A stretch of DNA of 64,000 nt from Poa pratensis (lineage: Eukaryota; Streptophyta; Magnoliopsida; Poales; Poaceae). The notes below the pieces were generated by a model that was given only the letters and a program-made list of their open reading frames with translations, had not been told where the DNA came from and searched no databases. The position numbers and the translations under genes were made by a program. Below are positions 34,288 through 45,508 of this stretch, piece by piece (within the stretch, counting starts at the first letter, position 1; every line of letters starts with the position of its first letter). The DNA lies in contig CAMZMU010000041.1 in assembly GCA_947311845.1 (NCBI GenBank), forward strand, positions 130,083,840-130,147,839, read 5' to 3'.

Positions 34288-34302
34288 CGGGCCCGTCGGC
34301 GC

Positions 34303-34784
34303 GGGTAGCGCAGGACGCCGGCGTAGTCGCGGCCGCGTTCATGACTCAGATGTGCGCGGTCGACGTGGTCTACGGCGAGGCATTTTCCGGCCGCGTGCAG
34401 CTGCCCATGGCGGACGGGAGCGCGCTGCGTCGCCGGGGCGTGCTCAGCGTGGACCTTGGGCCCGAGGATGTCCCGCCGTTCGTGGCCAAGCCGGAGTGGT
34501 ACCCGGCGCTCACCTCGGCGGCGATGACCTGAACCAGCATCTCGGACCCGACGGACTCAGCCTTGCGGCAGTACTCGACCGGGTCCTCGCACGAGCCCAT
34601 GCCGCCGGCGTCGAAGCCGTCGGAGATGGCCGTGACGCGGAAGGGGTCGCCGGGGGGCGGTCCGGTGGAGAGAACGAAGCGAGTGAGGGCGAGGGTTCAT
34701 GTGGCCCTGCGCCGGCAGCGGCACCAGGAGGACGCGAGCGCCGCCGTGTCTCAGTTCATCGCCGGAGACGTTCGCGGTCTCCAT
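34303..34784 (-). pseudogene. UDP-glycosyltransferase (UGT74-like) with internal inversion
   Basis: On the minus strand an ATG at 34784 opens ARVLLVPLPAQGHMNP, the UGT N-terminal signature with the catalytic-histidine GH. Right after NP about 15 expected residues are missing and the frame shifts to TLALTRFVLSTGPPPGDPFR, then VTAISDGFDAGGMGSCEDPV and GSEMLVQVIAAE, ending near 34530. The next part of the same protein is on the plus strand, 34303 to about 34520: ARVAQDAGVVAAAFMTQMCA, VDVVYGEAFSG and LGPEDVPPFVAKPEWYPA. So the second block has been inverted in place. The C-terminal half with the PSPG sugar-donor box is absent. UGT74-like enzymes glucosylate small acceptors such as hormones. This copy is dead. 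Confidence 0.85.
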
Positions 34785-34809
34785 GTCTCCGCTTTGCTTG
34801 GCCTCTAGT

Positions 34810-37018
34810 TGACTTTATGTACAGCAAAATGAAAGAAAGAAATAAAATGGAGGGGTTATCTGCAAAAGTTCCTGTCACTCTCGGTCAAAAACCGGCCGAG
34901 TGACCAGTGGTGCACATAGATATCGACTTGAGTGACGGGTTCAGAAGATTTTTGAAAACGGTGACTTAAATGCACCCACTCGACGAGTTCAGTGACTGCC
35001 AGTGCCATTTACTCGTCCCAACTTGTCTGTTAGGAAAGGGATTAGAGATGATAATGCTGGCCGTACTCCTGTTCATGTGCGTATGATGCGTGGTCCTTGC
35101 TCAGGGACATGTATCAAATGGCCCAGAAAGCTGCGAAACGCTAGATATTATCATGTACGTAGGTTATTAGCAACGTCGGGGGTCGATGCTCCAGTGGTAT
35201 ACTCGTCCTGCGTTTCTGGTAAGGTAGGTCCAGTCGAGGCGAGCAATCGATCGATCCATGTACCCTGTGGTGTGGAACAGCAATCATTTGGCCTGCTAGC
35301 TTCTTCTTGCTGCTCATGGTAGCATAGCATGGACTGTAGCAGTAGACTTCTCCTGCTTGCTTTGGTAACCCGAGCGACCTTTTGTACGTAGCCTTTCCTG
35401 CTAGCTAGGCGCCATTGTCAAACTAGATAGCATAGCTTGCGGCTGTGGCCGCACTACTAGGGCATTTACACAAGTGACACAACCCTTTGCCCCGTCCCAT
35501 TCCTCACTCGGGAGCAAGGACATCATGCAACTTCACTGAAAAATCGATTCGAGGTTTTACGTATGAAAACCAGTTCGATTTCAGCTTCTTGTTGTACTAG
35601 CTCCACAAAGCTAGGGCTCCCCATTTGTGTACTAGATAGACTCTTCACGGATGCACATGCTCTACACCAAATACCGTAGAGAACAGAGCAGCGTCTACGG
35701 AACGGACAAATAAACAACCCTGAAACTCCAAGACCTCTAGATCTTGGACAGAACACTGTTGCGAACCTCCAAACTATTCAAGAATTTGACCCTGGAGGAT
35801 TGGTCTGTGAGTTGCAAGTTCCCAGCAGGTGAGCTGGTACTAAAGACAGTGGACTTGAGGATATTAGTATTTCTTCAGCTTAGACATTGGTCCCTCCTTC
35901 CCAGGAAGAACACAGCCCTAAAAATAAACTACTAGTACTCATGTTCCTCACATCAAGAAAGAGAGTGCAGTGTCATGAATGCCAAGGGAAAGATGACAGC
36001 ATGCTTACTGAAGCTTCAGGGATGGATGGATCACACTAAAAAAATAAAGGGTGCTAGCTACCAGTATCATGGTTACTACAAAGCTCATTGGTACAGTACA
36101 GATTATAAAAAGGATAAATCACTGTCTCATCAGAGTTAACACACTTTGACAGCAGCACCTGCGCTGGGGAGGTGGAATAGAAGAAGCACATGGAGGCCAT
36201 ATGCTCATCATAGTAATGAATCATTACTTCTTCCAACATGCTGCAGACCAAAGTAAAATGCAAGCAGGCCAAAAAGGCACATTGATGTCACAGTACTGCT
36301 GCAATTCAACATCCAGAAAAGCTAAAATCATTCCTGGAGTGTGCAAAGCAAAACAGGGACATCACAAAACCACTTCACTCATTAGATGTTTTTGGATTAC
36401 AACAAACTTCTTTCTGTTGAATATTACAACCTTCATCTCAGGAAAAATAAGAGAGATGCAAAGGAAGGTTCAGGAACAAACACTACTTGCTATCGAAAAT
36501 CTAAGGAGGTAACAGCCATTCAGAAGCTGCAGTTTCCCATAAGTTAGCTTGACCAGGAACCATCACCAAGCACAGAAAACTGAACGGCCAATTGGATGTA
36601 AATGACAGAAAGACTAAAATCACTGTCGGTTACCGACGAGGAAATACTTCTTCCTGTTGACGCCGGTGACTAATTAGTATTGCTAATAAAAGGAGCACAA
36701 GCAGCACCACCACGATGACCTCTGTTAGGTGGCTGGATGGAGAACGCACCAAGTTCTTCCACATGATGCTGACAAAAAAAGCCTGAAATAGCAAACGAGG
36801 TTTACCTACTACCCATCCTTCTTGATGAGATTAGAAATGACTCATCACACAGAACCTCCTCAAGAACATTCAAGACCTTGTGAATGCCCCATGCTGCTTC
36901 CTATACACAAAGGTCATTTGGAAATTCAGGCTCGAAATCCTGACTTGACCTGTTTCTCTCCTACACTACATTCATCAGTCAATTGCAATGAAAGAAGCAA
37001 GTATGAACGGGCTTCGAA
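34810..37018. other. Intergenic, including likely 3' flank of the DUF620 gene
   Basis: I see no gene in this stretch. Open frames are short and lack recognisable patterns. The last few hundred bases before 37019 probably include the 3' UTR of the minus-strand DUF620 gene. Confidence 0.45.
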
Positions 37019-38919
37019 TCAGCTGTGAACTTCAGGTATGGTTCCCCTCCATGCTAGTCTGTCATCGTCTGCCTTCTCCAGTGCAGCAACTTTGGCACGG
37101 TGACCAGGGGGAGGACCAAACTTACTACTCTTCTCACCATGAGGAAGCTCAACTGTTTCACCAACAGATCCAGACTTGATATCAGTGGGTGGGATGAAAC
37201 AATCCATGGACAGACCAGGGACATTGAACGCAATCTCCTCAATGCTCCATGCCTCCTCCATCCGAGTCTTGGTGTGGCTCATGGCCACCTCGCCGAAGCG
37301 GAACAGGGTCACAGCCGAGCGCCCAGAGTGTGCAATCATGATACCATCCACCGGCCGGTAGTCCTCGATGAATGAATTGATGGTAGTTTCCCAGTAGACT
37401 GCATCCCCACCAGTTGTTGACTGAATCCTTGTCAAATGTGAATCCTCAATGTGGACGAGAAGGCCAGTCCTTTGGCTGAAATACCCAAACATGACATGCC
37501 TGATGATCTCCGCGAGGCCCTCGGTCCGTGCCTTGAGGGTCTCAGGGTCAGTGCACAGCTTCAGAATGAAGCAATCCTCCCCGTTCACCTTCCTCTCCCA
37601 ATGCAACGTGCACCAGCAAACATGCTCGCTGCAGACAATGGATCCAAGCCCTAGAAAGACAATGACGGAAACATATGAGTAAGAGAGTAGCAAGCTTCCT
37701 CCTCCATGCCTGTATGTGCAAAGACAGTAGCATACAAGGGGGTGGGCTGCGCAGTGCAACTAACTAATACCTGAAGTGCACGTCGGAGGGGGCGAACAGG
37801 GCCCTTGGCAGCATGGGAGCCGAGCCACGGTGTATGGCGCCACACGAGCTTGCCATTGCAGCCGGCATGCACCTTGCTCCCACCGACAGCCAGCTCGATG
37901 TACCACATCTCAGGAGCCATCTGCCAGAGCACGAAGCGGCCTGGCTCGGCGCAGCGAGCGGCATTGCGGTTCTTGACCAGGCGGCCGGCGTTCTCAAACT
38001 CGGTGGCCACCATGCGCACCTTGCCCATGACGTAGGTGTTGCGCACGGTGGAGAGGAGCTTCTGCCCGCCAGAGGCCGCCAGGTACTGCTGCAGAATGTA
38101 CTGCGCCGACGAGGTCTCCTGTGAGAAGAGCACAGTAAGAGCAAGCAACAGTAAATTAACCATGTTTTACTGGACATCTACGACATTCCTGAATCAGATA
38201 CCTCGCTGACAAACAATTACACATATTCGTCCTACAGTAAGGAAGAAACAAGCTAAGATTACCAGGCCGCGCATGCAGTAGAAGGGCGTCAAGAGCTTCC
38301 TCGTTAGTGTTACAATTTTTACACTAGTGTAATCTTTGGTAATAAGTTTTTACAGTATGCAGTGCAGGACCCCGTGAATTGAAGAATTAAGTGAACTCAG
38401 ACATCGACGTCCAAGAAGAAACTTAAATGGAGCATTTCGTCGAACACCTGACTTGACCAAATCTAGAGCCAAGAAAGGGGAAAAGAAAAGAGACAGTAGC
38501 ATGAAGCTTACGATGGGGGTGTCCTTAATGCTGAGGTGCGGCAGCGGCTCGGCGGCGCAGACATGCACGGGCGCGAGCGGCGCGCCCATGACGCCGAGGA
38601 GGAGGCGGAGGTCGTTGCGGGCGGCGCCGGCGCCGGCGGCCGCGGCGGCCACCGAGGACGGCGCGCGCGTGAGCTGGCCGCGGACCCACCGGCCCCAGCC
38701 CTCCCTCCTCCCGCCCGCCGCCGCCCGTCCAACGGCGCCGCCGCCGTCGCCGGACTCCGGATCGGGGCCCTCCATGAGCGGCGCCAGCATCTCGCCGCCG
38801 GAGAACCTGAGCGCGGCGGCGTCGAGGTCGGCCGACCTCCGGCGCGCCCTGGCCGGCGAGAGGCCGCGCGCCACCTCGTGCTTGAGCGCGGCGAAGAAGC
38901 CCTGCGTGGTCCGTTCCAT
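37019..38919 (-). CDS. DUF620 family protein, three exons, one apparent frameshift
   Basis: Exon 1 is 38919-38512 (MERTTQGFFAALKHEVARGL to LPHLSIKDTPI). Exon 2 is 38118-37771 (ETSSAQYILQQYLAASGGQK, NTYVMGKVRMVATEFE, GPVRPLRRALQ). Exon 3 is 37650-37019 (EDCFILKLCTDPETLKART, GYFSQRTGLLVHIEDSHLTR, GLSMDCFIPPTD, ending with TGA). Both introns are GT-AG and phase 0. Joined, they give about 462 residues, the usual size of this plant family of unknown function. Exon 3 as sequenced starts GLDPLSAASMFAGARCIG in the frame set by exon 2 and would hit a stop soon after. The rest is in the +1 frame, and restoring one base in the CCC run at 37598-37600 (minus-strand GGG) would repair it. Exon 3 length (632) is one short of a multiple of three. 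So this is either a recent null allele or a sequencing error. Confidence 0.85.
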
Positions 38920-38988
38920 GGACGGTGGGGGTGGGGTGTCGGCTGCCTGGCGTGGTTCTGGCTGCTGAGTGTGAGGGGTGGTTTGTGA

Positions 38989-38995
38989 ATTTATA
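38989..38995 (-). promoter_or_regulatory. Possible TATA box of the DUF620 gene
   Basis: TATAAAT on the minus strand lies about 70 bp upstream of the DUF620 start codon, within CCGTATAAATTCAC. A second TATAAA-like site is at about 39103-39109. Either could act as core promoter; the nearer one would give a 5' leader of about 40 nt. Confidence 0.4.
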
Positions 38996-39550
38996 CGGAG
39001 GTGTGGGGTAGGGGACGAAAGAAATGGTGGGGCAGTGCAGGCAAGCTGGAGTGAGGGAGGAGGATGATTAGCAGCGGCGCGTGTGACGCCGAGAGGAGGA
39101 TCCATGTTTATACGCTCCCAGCCTCCCACAGTCTCCTCACTCTCCAAGCTGCCTGCTTCTGCATGTGGTAGCGCATATATATCTTGCTTAATTTATGGGT
39201 TCTTAATGAGGATTTCTTATTTGTTTTCGTTTGTAAGTATGTATCGTGTGGATATATACGAGAAAGAATGCAGATTTTTCAGACATACTAGGCACTACGG
39301 ACGGAGCTGCCTTAAAGCCGCTGGTGTCAGCCAAGTAAAAAATACAAAACCCTTCATTATTTAGTGCTAGCTAATGCTAATTATAAAGGATGACCTCAGT
39401 GGTAATAGAAAGATTATATTTCTGAGCCCATTGGCATTATATTCTAGCTTTGTCCCTGGACACGACTATGAAATGAAGTAACAAAGAAGAAAAGATTTTA
39501 TGAAATGAAGTAACAAAGAAGTAAAGATTTTTGACTCCCGACCTCCAGTA

Positions 39551-39888
39551 CTCCCTCCGTTTAAAAAAAATCATATTTATGAGTTTCAAAAACCACTGAG
39601 AAAAATTTCGGGTGAAGCCAATAGTACATCCCATGAATGTCCAAAATATCAACTTAAAATACTTTGTATTGTGAGCTACACAAAAATATAAAAATGTGGA
39701 TCGAAATATGCATATTTCAAATCTCTAAGATTTATCATATATTTTTATTTTTGTGTAGCCCATAATATAAAATGTTTCTAATTGAGATTTTACGCGTTTG
39801 TGGGATACATAATTGGCTACATCCTGATTTTGTTTAGATTTTTTTGAAACTCACAAATATGATTTTCGATTTTTTTTAATGGAGGGAG
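39551..39888. mobile_element. Stowaway-like fold-back MITE (338 bp)
   Basis: It begins CTCCCTCCGTTTAAAAAAAA and ends with the complement ...GGAGGGAG. The arms (CATATTTATGAGTTTCAAAA against TTGAAACTCACAAATATG) pair along most of the element. It is flanked by TA on the left and CA on the right, so one side of the TA duplication has mutated. Confidence 0.75.
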
Positions 39889-41047
39889 CAATGGAGCCAA
39901 AAAACACTTTCCGGGAAAGTAATTATTTTCGGACTGGTGACAATTATAATGATAGGAGGTTTGCATAATTGTTGAAGAGAATTAATTGTATCTACAGCTT
40001 GACGTCGAACAATAAAGGTCGCAACATACTATTATCTCTTTAGCGCATATTGTGTGGACTTGGTTTGCATAATTTTTTTTTTTTTTGAGATATGGTTTGC
40101 ATAAATCATTGGCAACGGGGGAAACTTGGACGGAGATAATGAGGGCGATCCTCCCGCTAGATGGCAGCTCTTAACTTGTGTCATATTGCTTCGCGTCAAA
40201 TGGGAAATCTCGTCATTAACCATGAGGTGCACAAGAAATTCACAATATATAACAACTCTTGCCCAAATCTCCCTCCTAGTTTAGCAATGAAATTCCAAGT
40301 GTTTTACGTGCTAGAATCCTAATTTAAAAATAGGCGGGGGTAAACTTTGAATGATGTTATTAAAAACCTAAAAAAGGAAAAATCCGTCTCGGAGAAATAT
40401 TTGTTGAAAAACAATAGATGGGTGAGTGACTCCCGAAGGTGGTGAGCAGACCCAGACCCGGACCCGCACGCGACGGGCGCGTGATCTCCTGACGGCAGCG
40501 TTAGTCGGTCGGCGGGCGTCAGCGTGACGCGTCATGTGAATTCGGTGGCGCGCGCGTCTGCCGGGCGGGGCCACGCTCGTCACCGATCCAGTGGCGTGAC
40601 GTGTGACGACTTGGATGGGATACGGTGTGACTCGTCACTGGCGTCGTCGCTTTCTGTTGCTGCGCTGCGCTGGGCTTGGACGTACGACTTGGATGTCACT
40701 GAGCTCGTCCTTTCGCGGCTTCACCGTGGCTTTCGCCGCCGGCCGCGTCCATCTCTTTCAGTTCCGGCCGGAACTAGTTTGGGAGCCGAGTGTACCTACG
40801 TGTTCCGGTCCGATCTGCTGCCACGTCAGAATACTCTACAGCGTCCCGTGGCCTTTTCGGTGTGCCAATGCAGAGTGAATATTTCCGGCTCCTGAGCACC
40901 CTTGCTCACTCTGTTTGAAAAAAATCAAACGTTTTAAAAAGATCGAAACAAAATCATGTGTCCTAGATGCGTGCAAAATCACAACATGAAATGCTCTGTA
41001 TTTTGAGCTACACAAAAATGAGAAATGTTGTAACTAACAAACATATA

Positions 41048-41170
41048 CTCCCTCCGATCCATATTAGTGGGCACAACTTTGTCTAGATACACATGTATCT
41101 AGTCTAAATACTTAACTAGATACATATGAATCTAGACAAAGCTATGCCCACTAATATGGATCGGAGGGAG
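41048..41170. mobile_element. Stowaway MITE (123 bp)
   Basis: CTCCCTCCGATCCATATTAG and its near-perfect inverted copy at the other end are flanked by TA on both sides. Confidence 0.9.
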
Positions 41171-42437
41171 TAATAAGGTTTGGAATAATATTTAACTGGC
41201 CTATATAAAGTAATTCTAGTTATGTAATATGAAAAAATAATAAGGTTTGGAATAATCTTAATTGACCTATCAAAAGATAATTCTAATTGTTTAATGTGAA
41301 TAATTTGAGAGGGGATTTTTGGCTCCCGGACTCCAGTGCAACCGATTTTTGTAAAATTCGAAAATATGGTCTTTCAAGTTTCAAAAAAATTCACAAAAAA
41401 TTATGTGAATACATATACATGTTATCTACATTTCTGCATGTTTTATTCGATAATACGCTCTATTTTAGGTAGTGGCGGACCTAGCGTCCTTGTTGCCCGG
41501 GTAGTTGCCTGGGATTCCGGTCGGTCGGCATAGTGTAATTTGATGATGATTTGACATATAATTGCCATAATAAGCTTTGAAATGAAGTGTTTGCCGGCTG
41601 GCTTTAAGTTTTTCCTGGGTGCAATAATGATTTTAGGCTACACAAAATCATGGCTACGCAAAAAGGTGTAAAAGAACTCATTTTACTTGCTATATTTGTC
41701 TTTTATATACAGATCATGTATGGAAATATATTAATCCAAAAATTTGGTCGTGCATACTTGCATGATTTTTTTCAGAATTGTTTGAGACGTAAAAATATAT
41801 TTTTCGATTTTTGTAAAAACCACGTGCACTAGAGTTCGGGAGAAGAAGTGTTTTTCAGAATAATTTGGATTAATTAATTAATGTGCTTTTCTATGTGTCG
41901 AATTACTCAACACAATATTCTTAGAACAAACCCCTCTGATGTCTACTATATTGAATAAAAAATTGATATTACTGTGTGCTAAGTATTCTTTTCCTATCAA
42001 TGATCAACGAACTTTTCATAATAGAATTCTCATAATAAAATATAAGAATTCTATTATGAAAAGTGGAGAATAGTTGTTTAAAATTTTATTATTTTTGTTT
42101 AGCCCATAGTATAAAGAATTTCACATTATAATTTTGAAGGCTTGGAGTATACATCATTGATAACATGCCGGGTTTTTTTTTTTCAGATTTTCATGAAACT
42201 TAATATATATATTTTTTCAAATAGAGGGAGCACTAGTGCTCGGCAGCCAAAGTGACTTTTCGTGCCAATGCATACAGTTTTAATTAAGTTGGCTGGACCT
42301 GATAGGTTGTGGTTAAGTTAAAAGTGTTATATTTGAGAGAAAATAGCAAGATTGGCTCGAACAACCCTGGCTCGTTGTACGTAGTAGTAATATTTTTCAA
42401 CTTCAAGTTTAAATTAGTCCTTTGGTCTCAAGGTCCG

Positions 42438-43176
42438 GTTAGCGCTGACGGTAATGGCACCCTGAACATGATGATGCAGGGTCATACGTATACCAGACGG
42501 GCAATCTTTGGATCTACTAGCTCGGGTTAGGTGGGAGTGGGACAAGCAGACGACCTCGTCAGAAAAGACGAGTATTACGTCGAGGTTTGACTGCTTGGTC
42601 TCGGTATCAGCTTAATGCTTGTCTACTCTCGCTGGAGATATATATTTTACCCGACATAGGTTAGCGTTCCTCTTCAGTTAACAGTCAGTATCAGCTTAAT
42701 GGTTGACGGTAAGATAACTAATCCACCCAATGCATTCATCCGTTAACAAAAGATAACAGTCGCTCTCAAGCATGTGAGTAGACAAGCATGTATATATAGT
42801 ACTACTAATGCAGGTTTTCATCTCGCTCGCACATTATTAAGTGGTGACAGCAATGCCCACGGCCTATGGCTGTGGATGATGTTTGTTTGCTGTTAGTGCT
42901 TAGTACGTACTTTCTCCGTTCGGATTTAATTGACACACATTTTGTTACACATGAACGTATCTAGACATCAAACAAGTATAGATATATCCATATTTGGACA
43001 AAACCAAGTCAATTAATTTGGAACGGAGGGAGTACTAGGTTAGTGCAGGATCAGGGCATGCATGGAGCTGGGCATAATTAGGCAACATGCATATGGAGAT
43101 GGAGAGACTCCACCCACAATGTGCACTACGGCAAAGTGCAAACCAACAAGCAGATCGGACCAAATCATGCATGCTG
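42438..43176 (+). repeat. Duplicated block A, left part
   Basis: This non-coding block shares long stretches with 52650-53200 (copy B) and 60283-61130 (copy C). Examples are GGTTAGCGTTCCTCTTCAGT, GATAACAGTCGCTCTCAAGC (A and B; C keeps the last part) and GGAGCTGGGCATAATTAGG (or GAGCATAATTAGG). It is interrupted by a Stowaway MITE, and then at its right edge by the TIR element. Confidence 0.8.
42910..43032. mobile_element. Stowaway MITE (123 bp) in block A
   Basis: The ends are CTTTCTCCGTTCGGATTTAA and GGAACGGAGGGAG with TA on each side. Copy B has the uninterrupted site GTTAGTACGTACTAGGTT, which supports a precise insertion. Confidence 0.85.
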
Positions 43177-43200
43177 ATATATATATATATATATATATAT
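43177..43200. repeat. (AT)n microsatellite
   Basis: This is an uninterrupted AT dinucleotide run at the left border of the TIR element. Confidence 0.95.
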
Positions 43201-45472
43201 GGTGGAACTATTCTACAACACCTCTTAAAACATTGTAAAATAGTTATTCTACAACCATCTCAAAATAAACACCTTCTGAACCGGAGCCCACGGAAATATC
43301 ACGAACCCAACCCCGCACCTACCCGACCTCGTCATGGTCCTCACAGACCAGCCGCCGTACTCCTCCCCGGCGCCGCCCTTACCAGTTCCTATCCGGCGGA
43401 CCGCCCTCGCTCCTCCCTGAAGCGCGCCGCCACGGCTTCAACTCCGCGGGAGCACGGCGCCGCGTTCTGGTGCCGCCACGGCGACCTCCCACGCGCCCTG
43501 ACCCCAGCGAATCTCCGGCGATCTCCCGCGCGCCCCGCCCCTCGGCCTCCCACCAGTGCTCATCGGGGAAGGAGAGGTACTGGCGCCTCGCCCAGACGCC
43601 CACCAACGCAAAGCATCGCCATGGACACCAACGCGCACCGGTGTGGACTCCATCGATGCGCCCCAACAACCCATGCTTGACGCTCTGGTTGCGGGATCCC
43701 GCCGCTGTTGTACACCGAGACCGACCTCCGGCGTGAACGCCCGCGGCCGTCGCTCTGAATTCGGCCAGGCCCGTGAACCCCCGAAGGTTGCTGCTCTCGA
43801 TTCCTCCAGAGCGCTGTTGTGAACTCCCATCTGCTCCGCCGTGGACTCATGGGTGAGGCACTCCCTCCTAATGCTTCTTGCTCTATGCACTTGGAGGCCG
43901 ACACTAGATGCGCTTCTCCATACGCGTGAACCTGCTGCAGAATAGTGGTGAGATGTGCTCTCATGGCTGCTAGCTTGTGGCTGCTCCGGCGGTTGGGCAG
44001 CTCGAGCAAGCAGCAGCTTGCGCCCACGGCGGAGAGCAAAGGTCGTGAAGCCATCGTTCGCCGTGCGACCTTCCCTGGTCTACGCCGCCACTGGACTACT
44101 AGATACGCAGCTTGTGGACTCCCATCGAGGCAGACCCGTGCAGCAGGCGAACAAGTGTGAGTTAGTACAACTGAATTTTCTGTGTATACATTCTGAACAT
44201 GTGTACGAACAGGTGTACGACTGAACATGTGTGTTTCAGGGAATGAGTATGGTTGTGAACTACTGCTTGTTGAGAAATTATTAGAGGTCTGATTAGGCTC
44301 ATGGGGAAAAGTATATTCCGTATTTTTTTTAGAAGTTCACATAATTCATTTTAGTAGTTGGTCTGGTTCTTGTGGAGCGTTCACTTTTGTTTGGGAAAAA
44401 ATTAGCATCTCACTGAGGAAAGAATATAGAAAAAACAGCGTGAAAAAGTGTTAACAAAAATATACGTTCTGATCAGGGAGTACAATCCTGTTTGCTCCAG
44501 TGATTTCCCTCCTAGGAAGTTCATTTGCAAAAAAATTGTGAAGTTCATTTATCTGAAGAGTGAAGTTCAAAAAAATTTTATGGTTAGCCGAATTTCTGTG
44601 AAGCTCTAACAAGCGAAGTTTAGAAAAATGATGCTCAGCCGAAAAGTTCAGTTGCAATTTTTTTTTAAGTTCACTTATGTGATGAGCGAAGTTCGAAAAA
44701 ATTATGGCCAATCAAGAAGTTCATTAAAATTTCCGTGAAGTTCACTTATGTGATGAACGGAGTTCACTTATATGACGAGCGAAGTTTAGAAAGAGTTGTA
44801 GAATAGTTATTATACAAGTATTTGTAAAATAGTTGGAGTAGTTTCCGATCGCAAACTTTGATTTTAATTCTCTCTATTCATCTATTCCTACCCTTGTTTG
44901 TTACAGCCGCCCAGCTTGGCCACGGAGACAAGATGCATGCGGATGGCGCGACGCCGAAGATGAGACGCGATACGGCCGTCGGCCGGCATATGGTGGTGGC
45001 TCGACGACGGGGATAAATAAGACGGTGGAGACAAGATGCGATCAGATGCACAAGTCTGCGCATGTAGCTGAGTAGGATTAGATGGGCTGTTTTACGTCTC
45101 TCGCTGATGATGATCCGTAGTAGTGCAAAGCTAGTTGGCATGCAATGACGTGATCGTTCTTGCTCCGATGGATATGTCAGCTACAGTAGCTAGCTAGCTC
45201 ACATGCAAAACATGCCGGAATCAATGATCGTTCCTGTATATACTACTTCATACAAAAAAAAAACACTTATGAAGTTTTTGGGTGAATCTTTTCTGAAGTT
45301 CACTTATGTCACGAGCGAAGTTCGAAAAAAGTTATGGCCAGCCGAGAAGTTTATCTGTGAAATTTCCGCGAAGTTCACTTACGTGACGAACGAAGTTCAC
45401 TTATGTGATAAGCGAAGTTCAGAAAGGGTTGTAGAATAACTATTCTACAAGTGGTTGTAGAATAGCTGAGAG

Positions 45473-45473
<1 letters not shown>
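43201..45473. mobile_element. TIR element inserted in block A (Mutator-like or unclassified)
   Basis: The left end has AACTATTCTACAACACCTCT, with a second copy of the motif, TAGTTATTCTACAACC, 30 bp inside. The right end has the complement, GTTGTAGAATAACTATTCTA, then GTTGTAGAATAGCTG. Thus ~50-bp inverted termini are visible. Copies B and C of the surrounding block lack it, giving empty sites. The left third is GC-rich with gene-like open frames on both strands (43300-44230) that I cannot assign. The right half has repeats built on GAAGTTCACTTATGTGA. A second internal copy of the terminus at about 44790-44833 suggests nesting or an internal duplication. Confidence 0.65.
44500..45430 (+). repeat. 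GAAGTTCACTTATGTGA repeat clusters
   Basis: Two clusters (about 44500-44790 and 45270-45430) contain multiple degenerate copies of GAAGTTCACTTATGTGACGA and GCGAAGTTCGAAAAAAGTTA. The second cluster is a partial duplicate of the first, terminus included. Confidence 0.7.

Positions 45474-45507
<34 letters not shown>
45474..45507. repeat. (AT)n microsatellite
   Basis: An AT dinucleotide run marks the right border of the TIR element. The original host site was probably an AT run that was split by the insertion. Confidence 0.95.

Positions 45508-45508
<1 letters not shown>

Larger units (their letters stand above)
39150..42437. other. Intergenic, rich in A/T MITE-like fragments
   Basis: Besides the two MITEs listed separately, pieces resembling the 39551-39888 element (GAGCTACACAAAAATGAG and TTCATGAAACTT motifs) occur near 40910-41030, 41380-41860 and 42080-42230. 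GTAGTGGCGGACCTAGC near 41470 resembles a hAT terminus, but no partner end was found. The GC-rich stretch at 40430-40890 has open frames without recognisable domains. Confidence 0.45.

Noticed and set aside
34305..34903. Plus-strand gene spanning the WAK/UGT region
   Set aside because: The only protein-like part on this strand is the inverted UGT block (34303-34520); the rest is the antisense of the N-terminal UGT fragment.
40430..40895. GC-rich open frame as a protein gene
   Set aside because: No start context, splice sites or recognisable domain; two overlapping frames are open, typical of GC-rich non-coding DNA.
41465..41490. Second hAT element starting at a GTAGTGGCGGACCTAGC terminus
   Set aside because: No matching opposite terminus or target duplication could be found nearby.
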